The position numbers and the translations under genes are program-made. This document shows positions 27,978 through 37,439 of a stretch of DNA of 64,000 bases, in pieces. This DNA is from Geodermatophilus aquaeductus. GTDB taxonomy: Bacteria > Actinomycetota > Actinomycetes > Mycobacteriales > Geodermatophilaceae. The stretch spans positions 1-64,000 of the forward strand of contig NZ_FXTJ01000001.1 in assembly GCF_900182545.1 (NCBI RefSeq). The letters are read 5' to 3'. Position 1 is the first letter of the stretch, and each line of letters begins with the position of its first letter. The notes beneath the pieces were generated by a model, which ran no database searches, was not told the DNA's origin, and saw only the letters and a list, made by a program, of their open reading frames with translations.

Positions 27978-30946
27978 CGGTAGGTCACCGCCGTCCGGCC
28001 GGTGCCCGCGGTCCACGTGATGGTGCCGCCCTGGAACCGCTGCTGGGCGCCGGTGGCGGTCGCCGTCTCGTCCCCCGTGGGGAGACCCAGGCGGCCGTCG
28101 GCACCCCCCGCACCCAGGTAGGCCGCGCCGATCCCGCCCCGCACGACGTGCGCGCCGTCGGCGGCCGACCAGTACACCGAGCCGCCCTGGAAGGTCTGCA
28201 CCCGCCCGGCGCCGCCGGCGCCGGTGGCCGTGGCCTCCGACGTGGGCAGGCCCAGGACGCCGGTCACGCCACCGGCCGCCCGGTGCGCCGTGGCGATGTC
28301 GCCGCGCAGCACGTGCGCGCCCGTCGCGGCCGACCAGTGGATCTCGCCGTTCTGGAAAGTCTGCACCGCGGCGCTGCCGTTGGCGGTGCTGCGCTCCCCC
28401 GCCGTCGGGAAGCCGAGCGGGCCGCCGGCCGCGCCCGACGCCGTGTAGAGGGCCCCGATCGCGCCGCGGACGACCTGCGCGCCGTCGGCGGCGGTCCAGT
28501 AGACCGAGCCGCCCTGGAAGGTCTGCACCCGGCCGGTGCCGCCGGCCCCGGTCGCGGTCGCCTCGGCGGTCGGCAGCCCGAGGGGCCCGGTGACGCCGCC
28601 GGCAGCAGCGTGGGCGGTGGCGATGTCCCCGCGGACGATGCGCGCGCCCGTGCCGGCCGACCAGTAGATCGCGCCGTTCTCGAACTGCTGCACCCGCCCG
28701 GACCGGTTCTCCGTGTCGGTCTCGGTCCGTGTCGGGTAGCCCAGCGGACCCGTCGTGCCGCCCGAGGCCAGCCAGGTCGTGCGCACCGCCCCGCCCACGC
28801 GGACCGCGCCGGTGGTGCCGCTCCAGTACACCGAGCCGCGCTCGAACTCCTGGACCGCGCCGCGCCCGTCGCCGGCGGGCTTCTCCGCGCTGGTCGGGTA
28901 GCCGGCGGGGCCCGCCTCGCCGCCCTCGGCCGCCCAGGTCGCCCGGATGCCGCCGCGGACGGGGAACGCGCCGTTGGCCGCCGAGTAGTAGACGGCGCCG
29001 GAGGCGAACTCCTGCACCCGCCCGGAGCCGTCGGCCCCCGCGGTCTCGTTGCCGGCGGGGTACCCGAGGGCACTGCTGCCGCCGCCGAGGGCCGCCCAGG
29101 CCGCCCGGATGCCGCCGTAGAGCAGCGCGCCGTACTTCGCGGGCGTCCAGTAGACGTCGCCGCGCTGGAAGTGCTGCAGCGAGCCGGCCCCGCCGGGGAG
29201 CGCCTCCTCCGCGGCCGTCGGGTAGCCGAGCAGGCCCGTCTCCCGTCCGGCCGCCTCGTAGGTGGCCCGCACGCCCCCGCGCACGACGACGGGACCGGTG
29301 GCCGGGGACCACATCACGGTCCCGCCCTCGAACACCGACACCGCGCCGACGCCGTCCCGGGCCAGGGCCTCCGACGCGACCGGGTAGCCCAGCACGCCGG
29401 TCGGGCCGCCGAGGGAGTTCCAGAAGGTGCGGATGCCGCCCTTGACGACCTGGCCGTCGGTGGTCGGCGTCCAGTACACGGCGCCGCGCTGGAACTCGGC
29501 GACGACGCCGCGGCCGTCGGCCAGCGCCCGCTCCTCCACGGTCGGTGCGCCCAGGGCGGTCGGCCCGCCGGAGCGCAGGTAGGCGCCCAGCACACCCCCG
29601 CGGACCAGCTTCACGCCCGTGGCCGGGGAGAAGTACAGCGAGCCGCCCTGGTACGGCTGCCAGGTGACGCCGGCGGCCACCTGCTCGGGACCGGTCTTGG
29701 CGCCGAGCTGGGCCCGCAGCGCGGCGTCGGAGTCGTAGCGCTGGGTGATCTCGGGGGTGACGGAGTTGGCCATCACCCACGCGACCCGGTCGCGGATCTC
29801 GGCCAGCCGGCCGTAGCCGTACTGGCCCGGGCAGGAGGTGCTGCCGACGTCGCGGTGCCCGAAGATCGTCGGCAGGGTGACCCGCGTGCCCGCCGCGTAC
29901 CGGGCGGTGCCGCCACCGCCGGAGGTCAGCACGGTCGTGCCGTAGGGGTTGACCGCGTAGAGGGAGAACTTCCAGGCGATGATCTGGACGACGGCCTCGA
30001 TCGTCGCCTGGGGGACCCCGGTGACGTCGTAGTTGCCGAGCATCGAGACGCCGAAGGTGCCGGTGTTGAACCCTCCGGCGTGCGCGCCGACGACGGTGGT
30101 CGACAGCCCGCCCTTGCGGCCCTCCCACAGCCGGCCGAACTTGTCGGCGATGACGTTGTAGCCGATGTCGCCCCAGCCGCGGTTGACCGTGTGGTAGCGG
30201 TAGATCGACCGCATGATGTCGGGCACCTGGGCGGCCGTGTAGCCGTTCGCGTCGGCCGTGTGGTGCAGCGTCGCGCCCTTGATCGTCGGCGCGTACTCCG
30301 GCGCCCAGCCGCTGATCGTCTCGTCGGCGCCCCACTGCGCGCGGGAGTACACCGGTGGCATCGCCATGGCGGCGTCCGCGGTGTCCTGGATGTCGGGGGT
30401 GCCGAGGTTCGTGTCGGCGTCGCTGTCGCCCGGGTCGACGAGGGTGAGCTGCACGTCGGTGGGCGCGGCACCCGAGCGGGTCACGAGCTCGGCCTCGACG
30501 CCGGTGCTCGGCCCGGTCCACAGCGGCGCCGTCCCGCCCCGGACCTCGGTGGGGACGTCGGTGCCCGGCTCCTGGTCGGCGTCCTCGGTGGCGATCTCGG
30601 TCCAGGCGCCCCAGTCGCCGTCGCCGTCCTGCACGCGCACCTGCACCCGCACGTCGGTGACCGCGGGGTCGAACGCCCAGGTGACGCCGACCAGGGAGAA
30701 GGGGTCGACGTCGGTCTCGGTGACGGTGAGGACCGGCGCGGTGTCCGGGACGCCCGCGACCGGGTCGGTGGTGCCCTCCTGGACCTCGGCGTCGGGCGCC
30801 GGGTCCTCGACCGAGCCCAGCTCCACCTCGACCGAGTCGGTCTCCACCGGCACGGCCTCGGGTGAGGGCGCGGCGTAGACGGGGAGCACGGTGATGGTCG
30901 CGAGGGACGCGACGAACGCGAGCGAACCCACGGCGAGACGGCGCAA
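27974..30946 (-). CDS. Secreted N-acetylmuramoyl-L-alanine amidase (PGRP/Amidase_2) with 10 LGFP repeats
   Basis: 990 residues. Signal peptide (RRLAVGSLAFVASLATITVL, cleavage near VYA-AP), a linker plus an acidic beta-rich region to about 190, then the amidase: RAQWGADE, GATLHHTADANGY, HAGGFNTGTFGVSMLGNYD and GHRDVGSTSCPG supply the zinc His and Cys ligands and the substrate groove. About ten LGFP units complete the protein; the last ones repeat with a 327-bp period. Cleaves the amide bond between MurNAc and the stem peptide. TTG 30946 has GGAGG 9 nt upstream; GTG 30967 is in frame but lacks such a site. Confidence 0.9.
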   Translation of the reverse strand: MRRLAVGSLAFVASLATITVLPVYAAPSPEAVPVETDSVEVELGSVEDPAPDAEVQEGTTDPVAGVPDTAPVLTVTETDVDPFSLVGVTWAFDPAVTDVRVQVRVQDGDGDWGAWTEIATEDADQEPGTDVPTEVRGGTAPLWTGPSTGVEAELVTRSGAAPTDVQLTLVDPGDSDADTNLGTPDIQDTADAAMAMPPVYSRAQWGADETISGWAPEYAPTIKGATLHHTADANGYTAAQVPDIMRSIYRYHTVNRGWGDIGYNVIADKFGRLWEGRKGGLSTTVVGAHAGGFNTGTFGVSMLGNYDVTGVPQATIEAVVQIIAWKFSLYAVNPYGTTVLTSGGGGTARYAAGTRVTLPTIFGHRDVGSTSCPGQYGYGRLAEIRDRVAWVMANSVTPEITQRYDSDAALRAQLGAKTGPEQVAAGVTWQPYQGGSLYFSPATGVKLVRGGVLGAYLRSGGPTALGAPTVEERALADGRGVVAEFQRGAVYWTPTTDGQVVKGGIRTFWNSLGGPTGVLGYPVASEALARDGVGAVSVFEGGTVMWSPATGPVVVRGGVRATYEAAGRETGLLGYPTAAEEALPGGAGSLQHFQRGDVYWTPAKYGALLYGGIRAAWAALGGGSSALGYPAGNETAGADGSGRVQEFASGAVYYSAANGAFPVRGGIRATWAAEGGEAGPAGYPTSAEKPAGDGRGAVQEFERGSVYWSGTTGAVRVGGAVRTTWLASGGTTGPLGYPTRTETDTENRSGRVQQFENGAIYWSAGTGARIVRGDIATAHAAAGGVTGPLGLPTAEATATGAGGTGRVQTFQGGSVYWTAADGAQVVRGAIGALYTASGAAGGPLGFPTAGERSTANGSAAVQTFQNGEIHWSAATGAHVLRGDIATAHRAAGGVTGVLGLPTSEATATGAGGAGRVQTFQGGSVYWSAADGAHVVRGGIGAAYLGAGGADGRLGLPTGDETATATGAQQRFQGGTITWTAGTGRTAVTYR

Positions 30947-30967
30947 GGGACTGGTCCTCCGGGTCAC

Positions 30968-31309
30968 CAGGACGCGGACGCCCCGCAGGCGCCCGGCTCT
31001 CCTCCGAGGAGGATCGGCCGTCGGGCCGGGGATCTTGAGTCTCCGACACGGGATCGTGCCCGTGGATCCGTCACAGCCGTCCCACCGGGCGCACCAGCCG
31101 CCTGCGGGGCGGACCGGTCGGTCACGGGGGCCGGCGGCGGTCGTCGGCCTCCTCCCCTCCGCCGTGGCGGGTGTGACCCGTGGGGCGGTCGTGGTCGTGC
31201 GCGACCAGACGGGCGGCCGGTGCCAGACGGGCACCCGCGACGCCGGGACGGAGCGTTCCCCCGTGTCGCGTGCCCCCCGGGCGCTCCGCGCGCCCCTAAC
31301 CTCGGTCCC
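30968..31309. other. Divergent intergenic region between the amidase-LGFP operon and the LCP gene
   Basis: About 340 bases without a gene. It holds a 6-bp inverted repeat CACGGG-N6-CCCGTG (31047-31064), a GTCACAG box at 31070, a GTGTGACCC box at 31171, a CTCCTC/GAGGAG inverted repeat at 30999-31011 in the amidase leader, and the LCP -10 at 31297. Both flanking operons act on the wall, so common control is plausible. Confidence 0.5.
31297..31302 (+). promoter_or_regulatory. -10 element of a leaderless LCP promoter
   Basis: TAACCT lies 7 nt before GTG 31310. This choice of start also gives the expected N-terminal cytoplasmic tail before the single TM helix. Confidence 0.55.
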
Positions 31310-32908
31310 GTGAGCCGAGACCGCAACGAGCACGGTGGAGCCGCGGGACGTCCGATCCCGGCGCGGCTCGACCCGCGCGCCGGCCGTCCCTCCCGAGGCC
31401 GCGGCCAGGGCCCGGCCGGTGACGACGCCGGGTCGCGCGCCGACCGCGGGACCGCCGCGCCGCACCGCCGCACCGGCCGCGCCGCCGTCGTCGCCCGCGG
31501 CGTCGCCGCCGTCCTGTCGGTGGTCCTGCTCGGCGCGAGCGGCTGGGGCTGGTACCTCGGGCGCGTCGCGGAGGCGACGGTGAACCGCACCGACGCCATC
31601 CCGACCGCCGGCAACTCCGACGCCGGGGGCGCCGCCGAGGCGATGAACCTGCTGCTGGTCGGCAACGACAGCCGCGCCGACCTCACCGACGCGCAGCTCG
31701 CCGAGCTCAACGCCGGCACCGACTCCGGCATCAACACCGACACGATGATCCTGGTCCACGTGCCCGCCGACGGGTCGCGCGCCTCGTTCGTCTCCTTCCC
31801 GCGTGACTCCTACGTGGAGATCCCGGGCCACGGGATGGACAAGCTCAACGCCGCCTACGCCTACGGCTACGGCGAGGTCGACGACGCCGCGACCGAGGCC
31901 GACAAGCAGGCCGGCGGCGCGCAGCTGCTCATCCAGACGCTGAGCCAGCTGACCGGCCTGCGCATCGACCACTACGCCGAGGTCGACCTGCTCGGCTTCT
32001 TCAACCTGACCAGCGTCGTGGGCGGCGTCGACGTCAACCTCTGCTACGCCGTCGACGACTCCGAGTACTCCGGCGCGGTCTTCCCCGCGGGCCCGCAGAC
32101 GATCTCCGGCGCCGACGCGCTGAAGTTCGTCCGCCAGCGGCACGGCGTCCGCCCCGACGGCACCGCGGCCCTCCCCCGCGGCGACCTCGACCGCATCGTC
32201 CGCCAGCAGGTCTTCATCGGCGGCGTGCTGCGCAAGATGCTCTCCGACGACGTGCTCCTCGACCTCGGCAAGCAGCGGCAGCTGATCCAGGCGGCGTCGG
32301 AGTCACTCACCATCGACCAGGACCTCGACCTGCTCGACCTGGCCCAGCAGATGCAGTCGGTGACCGCCGGCAACATCGAGTTCCAGACCATCCCCATCGT
32401 CGGCGACGACCGCGACGAGGAGGGCCGCTCGATCCTGCGGCTGGCCGACGAGGACACGCTGCACGAGTTCTTCGCCGACCTCTCCGCCGAGCCCGAGGCC
32501 CCGGCGTCCGAGGCTCCCGCGCCCCCGGCCACGGTGGCGCCGTCGGAGGTGTCGGTCGACGTCTTCAACGGCTCGGGCATCTCCGGCCTGGCCGCCGAGG
32601 CCGCCGGCGAGCTGGAGGCCGCGGGCTTCACGGTGGGCAGCACCGGCAACGCCGACAGCTCCGACTACTCGACGACGACCATCCGGTACGCCGCGGGCGA
32701 CGAGGCGCTGGCCGCCACCCTGGCCGCGCAGATCCCCGGCTCGGTCTCCGAGGTCTCCGGCGACGCCACCTCCGGCACCGTCCAGCTGGTCCTCGGCGAG
32801 GACTTCAACGGCATCGGGCAGCCCACCTCGCCGCCCGCCGACACCGGCGGCAGCGCCGCGCCGGTCGAGGAGCCCCGGACGGCGGCCGACACCAGCTGCA
32901 TCAACTGA
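31310..32908 (+). CDS. LytR-CpsA-Psr (LCP) ligase with LytR_C domain
   Basis: 532 residues. A basic, Gly/Arg-rich cytoplasmic tail (1-57), one TM helix (about 58-83), the LCP catalytic domain (about 100-330) with NLLLVGNDSRADL, TDTMILVHVP, SFPRDSYVEIPG, DHYAEVDLLGF and FVRQRHG, then a LytR_C domain (VSVDVFNGSGISGLAAEAA) and a Ser/Pro tail. Equivalent to Rv3267 (Lcp1/CpsA class), which joins arabinogalactan to peptidoglycan. Its neighbours wbbL, glf and glfT1/2 make the glycan it would attach. Divergent from the amidase-LGFP operon. Confidence 0.92.
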   Translation: MSRDRNEHGGAAGRPIPARLDPRAGRPSRGRGQGPAGDDAGSRADRGTAAPHRRTGRAAVVARGVAAVLSVVLLGASGWGWYLGRVAEATVNRTDAIPTAGNSDAGGAAEAMNLLLVGNDSRADLTDAQLAELNAGTDSGINTDTMILVHVPADGSRASFVSFPRDSYVEIPGHGMDKLNAAYAYGYGEVDDAATEADKQAGGAQLLIQTLSQLTGLRIDHYAEVDLLGFFNLTSVVGGVDVNLCYAVDDSEYSGAVFPAGPQTISGADALKFVRQRHGVRPDGTAALPRGDLDRIVRQQVFIGGVLRKMLSDDVLLDLGKQRQLIQAASESLTIDQDLDLLDLAQQMQSVTAGNIEFQTIPIVGDDRDEEGRSILRLADEDTLHEFFADLSAEPEAPASEAPAPPATVAPSEVSVDVFNGSGISGLAAEAAGELEAAGFTVGSTGNADSSDYSTTTIRYAAGDEALAATLAAQIPGSVSEVSGDATSGTVQLVLGEDFNGIGQPTSPPADTGGSAAPVEEPRTAADTSCIN

Positions 32909-32915
32909 GGAAGGA

Positions 32916-32966
32916 CCCTCCTGCCCCCCGCCGCTCGCACGCTCGCGACGGGCCCCTGCAGGAGGG
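32916..32966 (+). terminator. Possible hairpin after the LCP gene
   Basis: CCCTCCTGC (32916) pairs with GCAGGAGGG (32958), a 9-bp stem with a long 33-nt loop, starting 8 nt past the stop. A weak candidate. Confidence 0.35.
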
Positions 32967-33015
32967 CCACCCACGCCTCCCCCGGCGCGCCGGGACCGAC
33001 TGGGAAGGTGGGGCC

Positions 33016-33816
33016 ATGAGCCCCGCGCCGAGGACCCCGTCGGACCTGCTCGCGGCCACCCTGCGCCGCGACGCCGCCGCGCCGCTGGTCACCGCCTACG
33101 ACGACGCGACCGGCGGGCGGGTGGAGCTGTCGGGCGCCACCTTCGCCAACTGGGTGGCCAAGACGGCGAACCTGCTGCAGGACGAGTTCGACGTCGGTCC
33201 CGGCAGCACCGTGGCGCTCGCGCTGCCGGTGCACTGGCAGACGGCCGCGGTCCTGCTCGGCGTGTGGAGCTGCGGCGCCACGGTGCTCGACACCGCCGCC
33301 GAGGACGACGGCCGCCTCGACGCCGCCGACGTCGTCCTCGCCGCCCAGGACCGGCTGGCCCCGCTGGAGGAGCAGGACCTGCCCGACCTGCTCGGCCTCT
33401 CGCTGCACCCGCTGGGCCTCGGCATGACCGGCTACGCCGGCCCTGCCCGGGACTTCGCCCTCGAGGTGCGCGCGCACGGCGACGTCTTCTCCCCCTACGT
33501 GCCGCCGGACCCCGCCACCCCCGGCCTGCTCGCCGGCGGTCTCGAGCTCACCCTCGGCGGGCTGGTCGCGGCCGCCACCGAGCTGGCCGGGCGGCTGGGC
33601 ATCGCCGCCGGCGACCGGCTGCTCGTCGACGACACCACCGCCGCCGAGGCCGGCCCGGTCGCCTGGCTGCTCGCGCCGCTCGCGGCCGGCGCCTCGATCG
33701 TGCTGTGCCGCTCCGCCGACCCCGCGGCCCTGGGCGGCCGGGCGGCGGCCGAACGGGTCACGGCTACGCTCGGCGTCCGGATCGAGGGCTTCCGCGAGCT
33801 GGGCCGTCCCGCCTGA
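33016..33816 (+). CDS. TIGR03089-family protein (truncated AMP-binding-like)
   Basis: 266 residues, start ATG 33016 with GGAAGG upstream. ALPVHWQTAAVLLGVWSCGATVLDT resembles the N-terminal part of acyl-CoA synthetases, yet the ATP-binding (S/T)SGTTGxPK motif and the C-terminal lid domain are missing. This is the architecture of the actinobacterial TIGR03089 family, here in the Rv3268 position next to the LCP gene. Not expected to be an active adenylating enzyme; function unknown. Neighbour order (LCP then TIGR03089) is conserved with mycobacteria. Confidence 0.8.
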   Translation: MSPAPRTPSDLLAATLRRDAAAPLVTAYDDATGGRVELSGATFANWVAKTANLLQDEFDVGPGSTVALALPVHWQTAAVLLGVWSCGATVLDTAAEDDGRLDAADVVLAAQDRLAPLEEQDLPDLLGLSLHPLGLGMTGYAGPARDFALEVRAHGDVFSPYVPPDPATPGLLAGGLELTLGGLVAAATELAGRLGIAAGDRLLVDDTTAAEAGPVAWLLAPLAAGASIVLCRSADPAALGGRAAAERVTATLGVRIEGFRELGRPA

Positions 33817-33874
33817 GGGACGTGCGCCGCCGCGGCGGAGGAGACGGTGGTCGACTGATGGACGGTGTCGCCTG

Positions 33875-34696
33875 ATGGACAAGGTCGTGGCGAGTGCCCG
33901 GGAGGCGGTGTCCGACGTCGGCGACGGCGCGGTGCTCGCCGTCGGCGGGTTCGGGCTGTGCGGGGTGCCGATCGCGCTGATCGACGCGCTGCTCGAGCAG
34001 GGCACCAGCGGGCTGACGACGATCTCCAACAACTGCGGGGTCGACGACCAGGCGCTGGGCGTGCTGCTCTACGCCGGCCGGATCCGCCGCACGATCAGCT
34101 CGTTCGTGGGCGGCAACAAGGAGCTCGCGCGGCTGTACCTCTCCGGCGAGCTGGAGGTCGAGCTCACGCCGCAGGGCACGCTGGCCGAGCGGCTGCGCGC
34201 CGGCGGGGCCGGCATCCCCGCCTTCTACACGCCCACCGGGGTGGGCACGATGGTCGCCGACGGCGGCATCCCGGTGCGCTACGACGCCGAGGGCAACGTC
34301 GTCGAGACCAGCGCGCCGAAGGAGACCCGGGTCTTCGACGGCACCGAGTACGTGCTCGAGACCGCGCTCACCGCCGACTTCGGCCTGGTCCGCGCCGCGG
34401 TCGGCGACCGGCACGGCAACCTGGTCTTCCACGAGTCGGCCATGAACTTCAACCCGCTGGCCGGCATGGCCGGGCGGGTCACGATCGCCGAGGTCGAGGA
34501 ACTCGTCGAGCCCGGCGAGATCCGTCCCGAGCACGTCCACCTGCCCGGGGTGTTCGTCGACCGGGTCGTCGTCGTGGGCGCCGAGGGCAAGAAGATCGAG
34601 CGGCGCACCACCCGCCCACGTCCGACCACTGCTGAGCAGTCCGCCGCACCGCTGGCCGCGGCCGGCGAGGAGGCCACCGAGGAGACGGCCCGATGA
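33875..34696 (+). CDS. scoA: 3-oxoacid CoA-transferase subunit A
   Basis: 273 residues. [13 protein letters not shown] is the family I signature, and [12 protein letters not shown] and [13 protein letters not shown] follow. With subunit B it moves CoA from succinyl-CoA to acetoacetate or a related 3-oxoacid. ATG 33875 overlaps the TGA of a five-codon ORF (MDGVA, 33858-33875) as TGATG, which could couple initiation. The last 30 residues are an Ala/Glu-rich extension. ATGA overlap with subunit B. Confidence 0.92.
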   Translation: MDKVVASAREAVSDVGDGAVLAVGGFGLCGVPIALIDALLEQGTSGLTTISNNCGVDDQALGVLLYAGRIRRTISSFVGGNKELARLYLSGELEVELTPQGTLAERLRAGGAGIPAFYTPTGVGTMVADGGIPVRYDAEGNVVETSAPKETRVFDGTEYVLETALTADFGLVRAAVGDRHGNLVFHESAMNFNPLAGMAGRVTIAEVEELVEPGEIRPEHVHLPGVFVDRVVVVGAEGKKIERRTTRPRPTTAEQSAAPLAAAGEEATEETAR

Positions 34697-35361
34697 CCCT
34701 GACCCGCGACCAGCTCGCCGCCCGCGTGGCCCAGGAGCTCGAGGACGGCGCCTACGTCAACCTCGGCATCGGCATGCCCACGCTGGTGCCCAACCACGTG
34801 CCCGACGGCGTCCACGTCGTGCTGCACTCGGAGAACGGCGTCCTCGGCGTCGGCCCGTACCCCTTCGAGGGCGACGAGGACCCCGACCTGATCAACGCCG
34901 GCAAGGAGACCGTCACGATCCTGCCGGGGGCGAGCTTCTTCGACTCCGCGATGAGCTTCGGCATGATCCGCGGCAAGCACCTGGACCTCGCCATCCTCGG
35001 CGCGATGCAGGTCAACCCCCGCGGTGACCTCGCCAACTGGCTGATCCCCGGGAAGATGGTCAACGGCATGGGCGGGGCGATGGACCTCGTGCACGGCGCC
35101 CGCCGCGTGGTGATCATGATGGAGCACGTGGCCCGCGACGGGTCGCCCAAGCTGGTCGAGGAGTGCTCGCTGCCCCTGACCGGCAAGGCCTGCGTCGACC
35201 GCGTCGTCACCGACCTCGCCGTCGTCGACGTGACGCCCGAGGGGTTCGTGCTGCGCGAGGTGGCGCCCGGCGTCACCGCCGACGAGGTGGTCGAGAAGAC
35301 CGGCGCGCCGCTGAGCGTGCCCGGCGACGTCCCGACCATGGCGCTGCCGGCCACGGTCTGA
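34693..35361 (+). CDS. scoB: 3-oxoacid CoA-transferase subunit B
   Basis: 222 residues. [16 protein letters not shown] is the glycine-rich family motif, and [11 protein letters not shown] carries the catalytic Glu that forms the CoA thioester. [20 protein letters not shown] and [15 protein letters not shown] ([10 protein letters not shown]) are conserved. Completes the heterotetrameric enzyme with scoA. The pair is probably used in ketone-body or branched-chain degradation, consistent with fadE25 and the mutase genes elsewhere in the window. Confidence 0.93.
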   Translation: MTLTRDQLAARVAQELEDGAYVNLGIGMPTLVPNHVPDGVHVVLHSENGVLGVGPYPFEGDEDPDLINAGKETVTILPGASFFDSAMSFGMIRGKHLDLAILGAMQVNPRGDLANWLIPGKMVNGMGGAMDLVHGARRVVIMMEHVARDGSPKLVEECSLPLTGKACVDRVVTDLAVVDVTPEGFVLREVAPGVTADEVVEKTGAPLSVPGDVPTMALPATV

Positions 35362-35380
35362 CCGCGACACCGCTCCCCCG

Positions 35381-36202
35381 GTGACGTTCTCGGCCGTCGC
35401 CCGCGACCCGGACACCGGGGAGATGGGCATCGCGGTCTCCTCCTGCATCCTCGCCGTCGGCCGGGCCGTGCCCAGCGCCCGGCCCGGCGTCGGCGTCGTC
35501 GCGGTGCAGGCGCGCAGCCCGCGGGGCACCGGGCACGTGCTGCTGTCCGGGCTGGCCGAGGGCACCTCACCGGCGGTGCTGGTGCGCCGGGCCGCGCACG
35601 CCGCCGAGGACCAGGACCGGCAGATCGCGGTGCTCGGCGCGGACGGCGCCGTCGCCGCGGACACCGGGCCGGGCTCCTTCCCGGTCAGCGGTCACCTGCT
35701 CGGCGAGGGCTGGAGCGTGCAGGGCAACATGCTCACCTCGCCGGAGGTGCTGCCGGCGATGGCGCAGGCCTACGAGGCCGCCCGCGGCGGCCTGGCCGAC
35801 CGGCTGCTGGCCGCCCTGACCGCCGGCCAAGACGCCGGCGGCGACCTGCGGGGGCGGCAGTCCGCGGCGCTGCTCGTCGTCAGCTGCGAGCCGGCCACCG
35901 AGGAGGACGACGGCGTGCGGATGGACCTGCGCGTCGACGACTCCGGGGACCCCGTCGCCCAGCTGCGGATGCTGCGCAACCTGCAGCGCGCCTACGACGA
36001 GCGCGACTACGAGACCCTCGCGCTGTTCGCCCCCGAGGGCGCCCGCGAGCTCTACGCCGCGCTGGCCGCCTCCCGGCGCGGCGACCGGGCGGCCGCGCGC
36101 GAGGCCCTCGAGGCGGTGCGGGCGCGGCCCGGCTGGTCGGCGTGGCTGGCCTCGATGGCCGGCGACTCGCGCCTGTCGGCGGTCTCCCGCCTGCTCGGCT
36201 GA
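35381..36202 (+). CDS. DUF1028 protein (Ntn-hydrolase-like)
   Basis: 273 residues from GTG 35381, 19 nt after scoB, so probably in the same operon. The start TFSAVARDPDTGEMGIAVSS and ARPGVGVVAVQA, and GWSVQGNMLTSPEVL, are typical of DUF1028. This family has an Ntn-hydrolase-like fold but no agreed activity. A helical C-terminal extension (AQLRMLRNLQRAYDERDYE) resembles the putative peptidoglycan-binding or TPR-like tail of some members. It faces a convergent glycosyltransferase gene 4 nt away. Confidence 0.83.
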   Translation: MTFSAVARDPDTGEMGIAVSSCILAVGRAVPSARPGVGVVAVQARSPRGTGHVLLSGLAEGTSPAVLVRRAAHAAEDQDRQIAVLGADGAVAADTGPGSFPVSGHLLGEGWSVQGNMLTSPEVLPAMAQAYEAARGGLADRLLAALTAGQDAGGDLRGRQSAALLVVSCEPATEEDDGVRMDLRVDDSGDPVAQLRMLRNLQRAYDERDYETLALFAPEGARELYAALAASRRGDRAAAREALEAVRARPGWSAWLASMAGDSRLSAVSRLLG

Positions 36203-36206
36203 GGGG

Positions 36207-37376
36207 TCAGCGGGCCGGGCGCGCGGCGTGCGCGGCGACGACGCGGCGCAGCGCCTCCTCCATCTTTCCCGCCGCGGCGTCCCAGCTCAGCGCCTGGACC
36301 GCGGCCCGGGCCTGCTGCGCCTCGGCGGCCGACCCCGGGGACCGCAGCAGGTCCTCGACCTGCGCGGCGAACTCCGCGCCGGTGGAGGCGATGCGCAGGT
36401 GCGCGCGGATCTCCGGCGGCAGGCCGCGGCTGCCGGTCGCGGTGGTGAGGACGCCGCGCCCGGCGGCGAGCGGCTCGAGGACCTTGTTGTTGACGCCGGC
36501 GCCGCGGACGACGGGCGCGACGGTGGCGCGGGACTCCTCGTAGACCTGCGCGAGCGAGTCGACGAACCCGGCGTGCTGGACGAGGGTGCGCACGCGGTCC
36601 CAGCGGGCGTCGCCGGTGCCGCGGATGGTGCGCGGGTCGCCGGCGCCGAAGGTGCGCACGCGGGCGAGGACGTCGTCGGGCAGGTGCACCGCGACCTCCT
36701 CGACGAACCACTCGTAGGACTCGCGGTTGGGCGGGTAGCGCCAGTCGGCCAGCCAGGCGAGGTAGCCGTCGTCCGGCGGCGTGGTCAGCGGGAGGTCGAG
36801 CAGGCTGGACTCGATGCCGTTGGGCACCACGCTGTCCGGCGGCAGGCGCTTGACGTGCGCCCGGTCGACCTCGCCGTCCTCGTCGGAGATGTAGGTGACG
36901 GCGTCGGCCATCGGCAGCAGGACCTGCATGACCGGGACCAGCTGGGCGGCCTGGAACAGCGCGGAGGCGCGCTCGGCGGGCGTGCGCTTCGGCGCGGCCC
37001 CGACCAGCCGGTAGGGGCTGTCGACGAGCTCCACGAGGACCGGCCGCCCGGTGCGGGCCAGCACCGGCATCGTCGGCAGGACGAAGACGTCGCCGAGCAG
37101 GACGACGTCGGCCGCCCGTGCCCGCTCGCGGAACGACGCGGTGAGCGACAGCCGCCCGGCGTTCGCGGCCGAGGCGATGCCCGGCGCACCCGGCACGTCG
37201 AGCCGGTCGATGCGGTGACCGCGGGCGGCCAGCGCCTCCAGCAGGTTGTCGCGCCGGAGCCGGCCGCCGGTCAGTGCCGTGTGCGGGCCGTAGCTGGTGG
37301 CGGCGAAGATCCGCAGCGGGCCGGCCGACGACTCCGGAGAGACCTGGGGGAACGGTGCGTCGGTGCTGCCGGACAT
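36207..37376 (-). CDS. GT4-type glycosyltransferase
   Basis: 389 residues, soluble, two Rossmann-like halves. The N-terminal half has TALTGGRLRRDNLLEAL and the C-terminal half PVVRGAGVNNKVLEPLAAGRGVL, the donor-binding E-x7-E-like region of GT-B enzymes. VVPNGIESSLL marks the domain junction. Donor and acceptor unknown; an envelope glycan is likely by context. ATG 37376 sits 7 nt after a TAGCGT hexamer, so it is read as leaderless. Confidence 0.85.
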   Translation of the reverse strand: MSGSTDAPFPQVSPESSAGPLRIFAATSYGPHTALTGGRLRRDNLLEALAARGHRIDRLDVPGAPGIASAANAGRLSLTASFRERARAADVVLLGDVFVLPTMPVLARTGRPVLVELVDSPYRLVGAAPKRTPAERASALFQAAQLVPVMQVLLPMADAVTYISDEDGEVDRAHVKRLPPDSVVPNGIESSLLDLPLTTPPDDGYLAWLADWRYPPNRESYEWFVEEVAVHLPDDVLARVRTFGAGDPRTIRGTGDARWDRVRTLVQHAGFVDSLAQVYEESRATVAPVVRGAGVNNKVLEPLAAGRGVLTTATGSRGLPPEIRAHLRIASTGAEFAAQVEDLLRSPGSAAEAQQARAAVQALSWDAAAGKMEEALRRVVAAHAARPAR

Positions 37377-37383
37377 GCCCTCG

Positions 37384-37389
37384 ACGCTA
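37384..37389 (-). promoter_or_regulatory. -10 element of a leaderless GT4 promoter
   Basis: TAGCGT on the minus strand, 7 nt before ATG 37376. Confidence 0.55.
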
Positions 37390-37439
37390 GCAACCCCGGC
37401 AGGACCCGGCCCGGTGCCGGGCCGGGTCCCCAGGCCGGC

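Noticed and set aside
33016..33816. Functional acyl-CoA synthetase
   Set aside because: The AMP-binding signature and the C-terminal domain are missing; it fits TIGR03089 instead.
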